A stretch of 64,000 nt of DNA from Putridiphycobacter sp965230195 (GTDB lineage Bacteria; Bacteroidota; Bacteroidia; Flavobacteriales_D; Crocinitomicaceae): positions 3,100,001-3,164,000 of the forward strand of contig OZ245997.1 of the NCBI GenBank assembly GCA_965230195.1, read 5' to 3'. Both the position numbers and the translations under genes were made by a program. Positions 41,901-48,808 of this stretch are shown here, one piece after another. Position 1 is the stretch's first letter. Every line of letters starts with the position of its first letter. The notes under the pieces are model-generated. The model was not told the origin of the DNA, ran no database searches, and saw only the letters and a program-made list of their open reading frames with translations.

Positions 41901-42584
41901 TGGCGAACAAATGAAGGAGAGACACCTTCACAAAATACAGGGCCATCAATGGATTATAATCCTGGAACTGCTGATGGAAACTACATTTATCTCGAAACTT
42001 CGGATGATGAATCATGTGCCGGAAAAGCAGCTCATCTGATTTCTCCATGTGTTGACCTAACTGAAGCCGATATTGCAGAGCTAAGTTTTGCTTATCATAT
42101 GTATGGAAAGAATGTAGGCTCTTTACATATTGATTTGCTGGTAAATGGTGCATGGATTGAAGATATTATACCTGCATATAGCGGGGATAAAGGGAACCAA
42201 TGGTTAACTGCTGAAGTGGATTTGAAAGAATATATTGGAAACGTGGTTAATATCAGGTTCAGAGGAATAACAGGTAATGGAAATGAAGGAAATATAGCCA
42301 TTGATGATATTAAAATTTTAGGAATTGGGGATGATGATAATATTTTGGATTTTCTGATTTATCCTAACCCTTCAGCGGGATTATATCAGTTTGACTATAA
42401 TGGTTTGTCTGATTTAACCATTGAAGTGCATGATGTTAATGGAAGATTAGTACATAGCTCTGAATTGAAAGGAGGAGAATTAGCAGTGGGTGAAATTGAT
42501 CTCAGGGCAATGGCAAGTGGTGTGTATATGATTAGCCTGACCAATGGTGCTGATCATAAAGTTCAAAAGGTGGTTAAGGAGTAG
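38982..42584 (+). CDS. T9SS-secreted subtilisin-like serine protease (S8 family)
   Basis: The 1200-residue secreted protease has a signal peptide (ends FSQ) and an N-terminal propeptide-like region to ~215. The S8 catalytic domain follows, with Asp246 (TLMLQDNSL), His272 (DHGEHCGG), the oxyanion Asn in VFSAGNSNG and Ser440 (GTSMACPGVAGTL). Two or three beta-sandwich domains come next (including WRTNEGETPSQ...DGNYIYLETSDDES, a MAM/jelly-roll-like part at ~960-1110). A type A sorting domain closes it (FLIYPNPSAGLYQFDY ... MASGVYMISLTNG). The Asp motif is unusual (LQDNSLLDEH instead of vlDtGid..H), yet all catalytic residues are in place. It is expected on the surface or in the medium, for protein digestion. 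It is monocistronic. Confidence 0.9.
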   Translation: MHISKHLSGLITIVLCIITLQGFSQSNQTINLKSGSYSLSENIDKVIDGQPVNDSELINGYYYRIVQFDAIPDNDQRLKLEKSGVKLMDYIPTNAFYAKISRNAELVSLKNNGAIGVNPIEKRFKLTTKIIEKSYNEWALDNNGQLSVVGIYFDGIAPEKIEADLNRLGAEILMHNEAEMLRFKIDTALLDRVFNLSAFYYFEQMELPSQPENVVGATNHRSNNLATAYTNGLNYDGSGVTLMLQDNSLLDEHIDYKGRFTDDEFAFQSGDHGEHCGGIIAGAGNIDPVGRGMAYGAKVINYGFDNDNYNEVPSLYENSNMTITSKSYGNGLNDGYTVIARQMDQQVRNMPSLIHVFSAGNSNGLGQTSAGGQWFNITGGHKSAKNVLAVGNVTLTDEIATTSSRGPSEDGRIKPDICAVGTDVYSTTDPQTYTVKTGTSMACPGVAGTLAQLYQAYKDVNGGLNPPSGLIKAAVLNTADDLGNSGPDYRYGWGRINARRAHLLLSQNNYIIGNIDQSQNISHTITVPQNTEQLKVMVYWNDYEASPSAATALVSDLDSRLITPNDDSFEPWVLNTIHSSLALNQPAIRGVDHLNNMEQITIDDPVSGDHTLEISGFSLPQGVQTYYVVYEFINDDVVLTYPIGGEGINNVINEVVRWDAFGDFGTFTLEYSDDNGDTWNLIADDISGSERSYNWNVPSITTGLALVRVSRNGHSSESHAPFSIIRVPKALNTNWVCDNYMEVKWSTVTGATGYEVSVLGEKYMEPVGTTTNTSLIIPVSGPDGTWWSVKALGPDNCVGQRAKAKFQSAGTVNCSITTDVAANYFKNGPDEGVLHSCTQSDLKVNINITNLGFSAIDDIPVHFRLNNGSIVSEVAEVSISPGATVTYVFEEEALLMEGENKLLVWSDLSGDQIAVNDTIHSVYNLINSTSVLRFTEDFETFPLCGTNNNCEQEECIMINDFINEKNGTSDDVDWRTNEGETPSQNTGPSMDYNPGTADGNYIYLETSDDESCAGKAAHLISPCVDLTEADIAELSFAYHMYGKNVGSLHIDLLVNGAWIEDIIPAYSGDKGNQWLTAEVDLKEYIGNVVNIRFRGITGNGNEGNIAIDDIKILGIGDDDNILDFLIYPNPSAGLYQFDYNGLSDLTIEVHDVNGRLVHSSELKGGELAVGEIDLRAMASGVYMISLTNGADHKVQKVVKE

Positions 42585-42611
42585 TTGGTTAGGGTGCCGC
42601 TGTCTTTTCGA

Positions 42612-43868
42612 TTAATTTCGGGGAACCATTTTTTTTAATAACCGGACTTTTTTCTTTTCCAGGTGTCTTTTTTCCTGTTCATTAGAGGTAAGTTTGATCG
42701 ATTTATTGATATAATCGGAAGCCATTACAAAGTCATTTGTTTTTTCGTAGTAGTAGGCGTAACAGCCATATAAGAGGTAAGCCCTTTGTTCCAGATCTGA
42801 AAGTTTGATGGCGTTAAGTATCTCCATAGCCTGGTCAAAAAGGCCTAATTGAATTTTGATGATGGCAATATTTAGCAGGTTAAATGAAGAAAAGTGAATT
42901 TCGTTTAAAGCATAGTACCACTTCAATATTTTTTCCCAGTTGGTGCTTTCAAAATTCTTTGCTTTTAAGTGTTCGGCTGCAATAGCCGCTTCGTAATGAT
43001 AAGTTGAAACGTCATCATACTCCATAGACTTATTCATGGCATCATTACCTAAAACAATAAGTGGCCAGTGCCATAACCGTCTGTCCTGGTGTTCAATATC
43101 CACGATTTCATTTTCCTCATCTGTTCTGCTTTCTAATCGGGCACTGTGAAAACACATTAGGGCAAATAATGCATATAAACTTCCGGAACGGAATTGCTCC
43201 TTTTTCAACATTAATTTACACAGCCTGATGGCCTCACCACATAAATCTTTTCTGATTAATTCTGTTTTGTTTGTTGAATGAAATCCTTCGTTAAATGTCA
43301 GGTATATTACCTCCTGAACACGAGTAAACCGGCTGCTAATCTCTTCAGGAGAGGGAAAATCAAATTGTATATTGTTGTCAACAATAGATTTTCTGGCACG
43401 GGATAATCTTTTTTTTATGGTTTCTTCTTTAACCAACAGGGCAGCGGCAATTTCCTTGGTACTGAATCCTGAAATCGTTTTTAATGCAAACGCAATTTGT
43501 TCCTTTGGGTTCAGACTGGGATGGCAGGCCACAAAAATCATCCGCAATTGGCTGTCATCCACTTCATGATCTAAAAATAAATCATTTAACTGCATGGTGG
43601 CGGAGCCGGTGGGGAGCTTATCAAATCTGTTTTTTTCGGCATTGATTTGTCTCAGTAAATCAATGGTTCGGTTTTTGGCTGCTTTGGTTAACCATGCAGC
43701 AGGGTTATCCGGAATTTGATTTCGCCACTTCAAAGCAGCTTTAATAAAAGTGTCCTGAACTGCATCTTCTATGGTTTCAATATGTGATAAACCAAAAAAA
43801 TGAGTCAAAACAGCGACCATCTTTCCATATTCATGTCTGAAAAGATGGTCAACAATTTGATTTGGCAT
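42612..43868 (-). CDS. ECF42-type sigma factor with C-terminal TPR-like domain
   Basis: The 418-residue protein has sigma region 2 at ~5-85 (VDHLFRHEYGKMVAVLTHFFG...DTFIKAALKWRNQIPDNPAAWLTKAAKNRTIDLLR) and region 4 at ~110-175 (KTISGFSTKEIAAALLVKEETIKKRLSRARK). An additional ~230-residue helical C-terminal domain follows (DUF6596-like: YLTFNEGFHSTNKTELIRKDLCGEAIRL...). That domain and the adjacent YCII/DGPF gene (overlap of one base) define the ECF42 group, which uses the C-terminal extension instead of an anti-sigma factor. It is last gene of a four-gene leftward operon. Confidence 0.9.
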   Translation of the reverse strand: MPNQIVDHLFRHEYGKMVAVLTHFFGLSHIETIEDAVQDTFIKAALKWRNQIPDNPAAWLTKAAKNRTIDLLRQINAEKNRFDKLPTGSATMQLNDLFLDHEVDDSQLRMIFVACHPSLNPKEQIAFALKTISGFSTKEIAAALLVKEETIKKRLSRARKSIVDNNIQFDFPSPEEISSRFTRVQEVIYLTFNEGFHSTNKTELIRKDLCGEAIRLCKLMLKKEQFRSGSLYALFALMCFHSARLESRTDEENEIVDIEHQDRRLWHWPLIVLGNDAMNKSMEYDDVSTYHYEAAIAAEHLKAKNFESTNWEKILKWYYALNEIHFSSFNLLNIAIIKIQLGLFDQAMEILNAIKLSDLEQRAYLLYGCYAYYYEKTNDFVMASDYINKSIKLTSNEQEKRHLEKKKVRLLKKMVPRN

Positions 43869-44215
43869 TATTGTTCGTATACCATCACCTCACGAATCTC
43901 AACTGTACCACCATTATCATAGTCGGGATAGTCCTGTGCAATTTCAACCACATCTTCAATACTTTCGGCAGATACAATATAGTAACCACCTACCAACTCT
44001 TTACCTTCAACAAAAGGTCCGTCTGAAACGACTCTGTCCGGACCGGAAACACGTTTAGCTGTTGCAATCAGTGCATTTCCACCCTTTAAGATACCTTTGG
44101 CTTCCATTTTATTATTCCAGGCCCACCATTTTCCCATTTGCTCTTGTAATTGCTCTTGAGATAGCCCTAACTCTTCATAAGGCGCTCCGATAAAAATCAT
44201 CATAAAATCTTTCAT
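43868..44215 (-). CDS. YCII-related (DGPF domain) protein
   Basis: The 115-residue protein has the signature SDGPFVEGKELVGGYYIVSAES, plus YDNGGTVEIREVMVYEQ at the end. YCII proteins form a dimeric ferredoxin-like fold with an active-site-like His/Asp. DGPF members sit next to ECF42 sigma factors and are thought to act in their signalling or as targets; the biochemical role is unknown. Its stop codon shares one base with the sigma start, suggesting translational coupling. Confidence 0.9.
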   Translation of the reverse strand: MKDFMMIFIGAPYEELGLSQEQLQEQMGKWWAWNNKMEAKGILKGGNALIATAKRVSGPDRVVSDGPFVEGKELVGGYYIVSAESIEDVVEIAQDYPDYDNGGTVEIREVMVYEQ

Positions 44216-44228
44216 TTTTCTTCTTTTT

Positions 44229-44567
44229 TTAAATTAACTTATTAAATTTTAATGCGTTGGCAATCCAGAAATCCAGATCATCTTCTTTGTCAAAACCTTC
44301 CGGGTCAATAAATAAAAAACCACGTAATACCTTACCGGTAAAATCCATAACCCGACTGCTTTTCTGACCGAGTAATTCTTCATATGGCAATTTACCCACT
44401 CTGACCATCAACCGGTCTAAATTTGTTTTCTTATCAATATCAACACCGATACACATTTTGTGATCAACCATAAAAATAAGTCCACCCATCATCTTTTTTT
44501 CCTCAACCTCTCCAACTCCTGATAACCGTTGGCGAACCCGGTCTGCTAAAAAATCTGAATATGCCAT
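44229..44567 (-). CDS. TfoX/Sxy N-terminal domain protein
   Basis: The 112-residue protein contains only the TfoX N-terminal domain: ADRVRQRLSGV...EEKKMMGGLIFMVDHKMCIGVD...LMVRVGKLPYEELL and a C-terminal TGKVLRGFLFIDPEGFD. In gamma-proteobacteria TfoX regulates competence, but stand-alone N-terminal domains like this one are of unknown role and typically accompany ECF/YCII genes. It is 13 bases upstream of the YCII gene. Confidence 0.85.
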   Translation of the reverse strand: MAYSDFLADRVRQRLSGVGEVEEKKMMGGLIFMVDHKMCIGVDIDKKTNLDRLMVRVGKLPYEELLGQKSSRVMDFTGKVLRGFLFIDPEGFDKEDDLDFWIANALKFNKLI

Positions 44568-44575
44568 TTTATATA

Positions 44576-44941
44576 CTATTTTGTTAGTCCGAACTCTTTT
44601 CTGAATTCTTCAGCATCATAATAAATGCGGATGTTTCGAATTTTATCATTTTTAACCTCATATGTTTCAGAGGTTTCCAGGTTAATTGTTCTACCTGAAG
44701 GGGCATTGACCAAATATTTTCCCTCTAAAACAACATAATTGTCTTTTTCAATCATATTCAAAGGCTCGTATCCAGCCATTAAAGGTAAAAAATTTTTGTT
44801 CAACTCAATATTAGCTTCAATACCTTTAACAGTGTCAACTGGTCCTTTAAACATAATGTCCTCGTCAAACATATTTTGCCAATCGTCATTACCACTTCCC
44901 ATTGATTCCTGAAATTTTTGTACAACTTCCAGTGCGTTCAT
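44576..44941 (-). CDS. SnoaL-like / NTF2-fold protein
   Basis: The 121-residue protein has the cone-shaped NTF2-like fold pattern: NALEVVQKFQESMGSG, then DWQNMFDEDIMFKGPVDTVKG, VVLEGKYLVNAPSG and YEVKNDKIRNIRIYYDAEEF. It could bind a small hydrophobic molecule or be enzymatic; nothing in the sequence decides. It is first gene of the operon that ends with the ECF42 sigma gene. The upstream gap 44942-45223 shows no gene. Confidence 0.85.
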   Translation of the reverse strand: MNALEVVQKFQESMGSGNDDWQNMFDEDIMFKGPVDTVKGIEANIELNKNFLPLMAGYEPLNMIEKDNYVVLEGKYLVNAPSGRTINLETSETYEVKNDKIRNIRIYYDAEEFRKEFGLTK

Positions 44942-45223
44942 AATTTTTGTTTTTAATTAATATTATCCTAATGACGAAGCAAAAAAAAGAATAGGGGACA
45001 AAGATTCTGTTTTTTATCTAATACTACTCAAACAACTCTTTTGTTGACAAATAGGTTAGAAATTGTTCAAAAGCTAATAAATTGAGCCATACAAATCTTT
45101 ATATTTGATTCTTTTGGATTAATGACCATATTAATTAAAACTGTTAAGTGGTTATCTGTTGTTGAACATAACAGCAGTCTGTAGATCAATTTAAACAATT
45201 ATATATTCTAAACCATATTAAGG

Positions 45224-45691
45224 ATGGGGTTTTATCAATTCAGAAAAGCACAAGAGTTTGAAAATACTGTAGATGAATTGTGGGCATTCATTTCAAATCC
45301 AGTAAACTTAAAAACAATAACACCCGATTATATGGGCTTTGACATTACCACTCCCGACCTTCCTGAAGAGATGTATGAAGGAATGATTATTAGTTACAAG
45401 GTATCTCCCTTATTTGGGATCAAAACGACCTGGGTAACGGAAATTACACAGGTCAAGCCGAAAACCTATTTTATTGATGAACAAAGAATGGGTCCTTACA
45501 AAATCTGGCACCATCAACATTTCCTGAGCGAAACTCCGCGTGGTGTGATAATGAAAGATATTGTGAGCTATCAACCGCCATTTGGTTTTCTTGGTAATAT
45601 CGCAAATCAACTGATAATCAGAAAAAAATTAAACGAGATATTTGATTACAGACAGAAAGCCATGCGCGAATTATTTAATGAGATTTCTTAA
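45224..45691 (+). CDS. SRPBCC-family ligand-binding protein
   Basis: The 155-residue helix-grip protein opens FRKAQEFENTVDELWAFISNPVNLKTITPDYMGF, followed by MIISYKVSPLFGIKTTWVTEITQVKP, FIDEQRMGPYKIWHHQHFLSETPRG and VSYQPPFGFLGNIANQL, the typical course of SRPBCC/polyketide-cyclase-like proteins related to cell-division inhibitor SulA-neighbour types. It probably binds a small molecule or lipid. It is a single gene, divergent from the ECF42 operon, and convergent with the FAS1 gene. Confidence 0.85.
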   Translation: MGFYQFRKAQEFENTVDELWAFISNPVNLKTITPDYMGFDITTPDLPEEMYEGMIISYKVSPLFGIKTTWVTEITQVKPKTYFIDEQRMGPYKIWHHQHFLSETPRGVIMKDIVSYQPPFGFLGNIANQLIIRKKLNEIFDYRQKAMRELFNEIS

Positions 45692-45746
45692 GGTGTTGTC
45701 ATTCATATTTTTCTGACCTATTAATCAGACAAAAGGTATTAATAGA

Positions 45747-45777
45747 GAAAAGGTCAACCAAATAGGTTGACCTTTTC
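45747..45777. terminator. Bidirectional terminator between the SRPBCC and FAS1 genes
   Basis: A 13-bp stem, GAAAAGGTCAACC (45747-45759) / GGTTGACCTTTTC (45765-45777), with a 5-base loop and T-rich tails on both strands lies in the convergent gap. Confidence 0.85.
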
Positions 45778-45821
45778 TTCAGGTAATAGTAATGTGGGTA
45801 ATTTTAAAAAAATGGTGTAGA

Positions 45822-47381
45822 TTATTGTTTGATAAATTTGACTTTGTAAATACCTGAAGCGTTTGTAATGTTTATAAAATAATTGCCGTTAGCTAATTCA
45901 GAGACGTCTATATTCCCGTTCTCAAACTCTCCGGATTTGATTAACCTGCCTAAATGATTGGTTAATTCATAGGATCCGTTTTCGAGATCTTTAAATCTTA
46001 TGATGTCCGCAGTAGGGTTTGGATATACTGCTATTTGTCTGCTTTGATTTTCTTCTATACTAGCGGTTGAAGGTACTAACACTGCGTCGATAATATGTAC
46101 AACACCGTTTTCGGCTGTAACGTCAGCCATTGTGACATTTGATGAATTTATTTTTACACCAGCAGTAAGATCTACCATAACGGTTTGTTGATTTAAAGTC
46201 GGTAAACTTCCAGCCATTAAGTCAGTCGAAAGCAAGGTGCCTTGTGCAACATGGTAAAGTAAGATGTCAGATAGGTTTGGTAAGGCTAGCAATCCATTGA
46301 TATCAGTGTTAAGTGTAGCTGCTAAATCGTCAAATGCATCATTATCTGGTGCAAATACTGTAAATTCATCTAATGGATCAGTTAATGCCGGAAGAAGCTC
46401 TGCAGTAATCAAAGCAGTCGTCAAGGTAGTAAATCCGTTGTCGATTGCCACGTCTACCACAGTTTCATTTGACAAGATCACTTCGTCAATGGCATGAACA
46501 TAACCGTTTGACGCCATAACATCCGCTAAAGTGACCATTGCGTGATTGGCATAAACATTACCACCTGAGGATTTTGTTAACTTAATAGTGTTATCATTAT
46601 TTAAAGGAGTGACAATATCACCATTATCAATCGCAGTTGACTGTACCGAATCTCCAAGAACATGATAAAGCAGTATGTCAGCAAGGTCGGGTAAAGCCAA
46701 CAGACCTGGAATATCTGTATTTAAAGCGGTTGCCAGGTTGTCAAATGCCATGTTATCTGGTGCAAATACTGTCAGACTCGCAAATGGATCAGTTAACGCA
46801 GGTAGTAGCTCAGCAGTAATAACAGCAGTTGTCAATGAAGTAAAACCATTATCAATTGCAATATCAACAACCGTTTCGTTAGGCAGTAATACTGCTCCTA
46901 CCGAATGAACCACGCCATTATCTGCAGGAAGGTCAGCTCCATTTACCATGGATTGATTAGCATAGACGTTGCCGCCTGTAGTTTTAGTTAGTTTAATGGT
47001 GTTCGCCATGTTTAAAGGAGACACAATATCACCATTGTTTATAGCAGTAGATTGAACCGTAGTGCCCAGTACATGGTAAAGTAGAATGTCTGAAAGATTT
47101 GGTAATGCCAGTAATCCTGAAACATTAGTATTAAGCGCAGCTGCAAGATCATCAAATGCATCATTATCAGGGGCAAACACGGTTAGGTTAGCCATATTAT
47201 TCTGAAGTGCTACATCAAGCCCTTCCTGTATAAGTGCTGCTTCCAGGGTTGAATGATTTGGGCTGGTTGCAATAATGTCATCAAAGACATTAGTTTGTGC
47301 TGAAAGTCCAATTGAAATGGATGAGAGTAAAACAAATAATGTTTGTTTTGCTAAAGAAAAGTGTGTACGTTGTGTTTTCAT
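45822..47381 (-). CDS. T9SS-sorted adhesin with three fasciclin (FAS1) domains
   Basis: I chose the ATG at 47381 (MKTQRTHFSLAKQTLFVLLSS); a longer frame to 47420 overlaps the -7 box. The 519-residue product has a signal peptide (ends LSAQ), then three FAS1 domains of ~130 residues with the H1 box LTVFAPDNDAFDDLA, FTVFAPDNDAFDDLA and close variants, and the YHV box. A type A sorting domain (VYPNPTADIIRF ... LANGNYFINI) closes it. The domains are so similar at DNA level that recent internal duplication is likely. It should be a cell-surface adhesin. Confidence 0.9.
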   Translation of the reverse strand: MKTQRTHFSLAKQTLFVLLSSISIGLSAQTNVFDDIIATSPNHSTLEAALIQEGLDVALQNNMANLTVFAPDNDAFDDLAAALNTNVSGLLALPNLSDILLYHVLGTTVQSTAINNGDIVSPLNMANTIKLTKTTGGNVYANQSMVNGADLPADNGVVHSVGAVLLPNETVVDIAIDNGFTSLTTAVITAELLPALTDPFASLTVFAPDNMAFDNLATALNTDIPGLLALPDLADILLYHVLGDSVQSTAIDNGDIVTPLNNDNTIKLTKSSGGNVYANHAMVTLADVMASNGYVHAIDEVILSNETVVDVAIDNGFTTLTTALITAELLPALTDPLDEFTVFAPDNDAFDDLAATLNTDINGLLALPNLSDILLYHVAQGTLLSTDLMAGSLPTLNQQTVMVDLTAGVKINSSNVTMADVTAENGVVHIIDAVLVPSTASIEENQSRQIAVYPNPTADIIRFKDLENGSYELTNHLGRLIKSGEFENGNIDVSELANGNYFINITNASGIYKVKFIKQ

Positions 47382-47417
47382 TTTTTGTTGGTTTAATTTG
47401 AATAAATGTGGTTGCAA

Positions 47418-47425
47418 CAAAGATA
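47418..47425 (-). promoter_or_regulatory. -7 box of the FAS1 gene
   Basis: TATCTTTG on the minus strand fits TAnnTTTG, with TTTTG-like -33 candidates upstream (spacers of 15 and 23). It gives a leader of about 30 bases to the ATG at 47381. Confidence 0.5.
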
Positions 47426-47782
47426 GAACATTTTGTTTAACAAAAGCACAAAAAGATTAAACAAAATTAATTTTTAGCTATTACTTTTTAATTTAAATAC
47501 TTGTTTATTAGTGGTTTGTGTTTTTCGTTTTTTTGTTCAAAATATCAGGGAAAACTCATTTTTTCGCTATAAATTGCGTTTTTTGATGAAAAATGAGAAT
47601 CAATTTTAAGTTGAATTTTACTGCCAAAAATGACATTTTTTGACTTGGTTTTGCCTTCAGATTTGAATTTTGAAAGGGGAAAATAACGTCTTTTTTGTGG
47701 CATCAGGAAGACAAGATTTATAAGTTAAATCAGCAATAAGTCAAAAAAATAGGTTTTCTTTAATATTTCAATAAAAAATACC
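47426..47782. other. AT-rich intergenic stretch, no gene seen
   Basis: The divergent gap between the FAS1 and glycosylasparaginase genes is very AT-rich. It has one small inverted repeat, AAAAATG-A-CATTTTT (47626-47640), and T-rich runs. I see no gene, RNA or convincing promoter for the rightward operon beyond this. Confidence 0.5.
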
Positions 47783-48808
47783 ATGAGCAGAAGAAAATTT
47801 TTAAAAACCAGTGCCGTAGGCCTGGGTGGTGTATTACTAACAAATTGCGCACCTTCTGAAACATCAAATCAGGATAAAAAGCCTGAAAAAGTTGATCAAC
47901 CGGAAGAAAAATCGATTATTCCGGTAATGGGGTCACCAGTAGTGATCTCGACCTGGAAGCATGGAATGGAGGCAAACGAGGCAGCCTGGGCAAGGTTGGA
48001 AAAAGGTGATAATGCACTTGATGCAGTAGAAGCCGGTGTGATGGTGACAGAGTCGGATCCTGATAATCGAAGTGTTGGGCTGGGAGGCTTACCGGATCGG
48101 GAAGGAATTGTAACCCTTGACGCTTGTATCATGAACCATGAAAATGAATGTGGTGCTGTGGCTTGTCTGACTGATATTGAACATCCTATTGCTGTTGCCA
48201 GAAAAGTAATGGAACTAACACCACATGTTATGTTGGTTGGTCAGGGTGCTAAAGATTTTGCAGTTGAAAACGGTTTTCCCGAAGTTGATTTATTGACTCC
48301 CGGAGCCAAGGCTGAATGGTTAAAATGGAAGGCAGATGAAGAAGCCAAAAAACCTGAAATCAACTCCGAAAACCACGATACCATTGGTATGCTGGCTATG
48401 GATGCAGAAGGAAATATTTCAGGAGCCTGCACAACTAGTGGCTGGGCCTATAAATTGCATGGCAGGGTAGGTGATTCACCAATAATAGGAGCCGGATTGT
48501 TTGTTGATAACGAAGTGGGAGGCGCTTGTGCAACAGGACTTGGTGAAGCCGTGATCAGAATTGCGGGCAGTCATACGGTAGTTGAGTTAATGCGACATGG
48601 AAAATCACCTGAAGAGGCTTGTAAAATTGCGGTTGAACGTATCATCAAAAAACATAAAGACATTACCGGGCTACAGGTTGGCTTTTTGGCGATTAATAAA
48701 AAGGGGGAAGTCGGTGGTTATAGTGTGTATGCCGGTTTCAATTATGCTAAAACCAATACGGAATCTCACGCGTTAATTGATGCCGGTTATGAGAATGAAT
48801 GGAGCTAA
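47783..48808 (+). CDS. N4-(beta-N-acetylglucosaminyl)-L-asparaginase (glycosylasparaginase)
   Basis: The enzyme splits GlcNAc-Asn, the last linkage of N-glycans. The 341-residue precursor starts with a Tat-type lipoprotein signal (MSRRKFLKTSAVGLGGVLLTNC: SRRKFLK plus lipobox LTNC). The N-terminal nucleophile hydrolase fold shows WARLEKGDNALDAVEAGV, DPDNRSVGLGGLPDR and the autocleavage site NHDTIGMLA, with Thr200 as new N-terminal nucleophile. It continues with ISGACTTSGWAYKLHGRVGDSPIIGAGLFVDN and GGACATGLGEAVI. All catalytic segments are intact. It overlaps the GH20 gene by 14 bases: same operon, complementary reactions. Confidence 0.95.
   Translation: MSRRKFLKTSAVGLGGVLLTNCAPSETSNQDKKPEKVDQPEEKSIIPVMGSPVVISTWKHGMEANEAAWARLEKGDNALDAVEAGVMVTESDPDNRSVGLGGLPDREGIVTLDACIMNHENECGAVACLTDIEHPIAVARKVMELTPHVMLVGQGAKDFAVENGFPEVDLLTPGAKAEWLKWKADEEAKKPEINSENHDTIGMLAMDAEGNISGACTTSGWAYKLHGRVGDSPIIGAGLFVDNEVGGACATGLGEAVIRIAGSHTVVELMRHGKSPEEACKIAVERIIKKHKDITGLQVGFLAINKKGEVGGYSVYAGFNYAKTNTESHALIDAGYENEWS

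Noticed and set aside
45822..47381. Rightward open frames of 60-77 codons inside the FAS1 gene
   Set aside because: They are antisense shadows repeated because the FAS1 domains are repeated.
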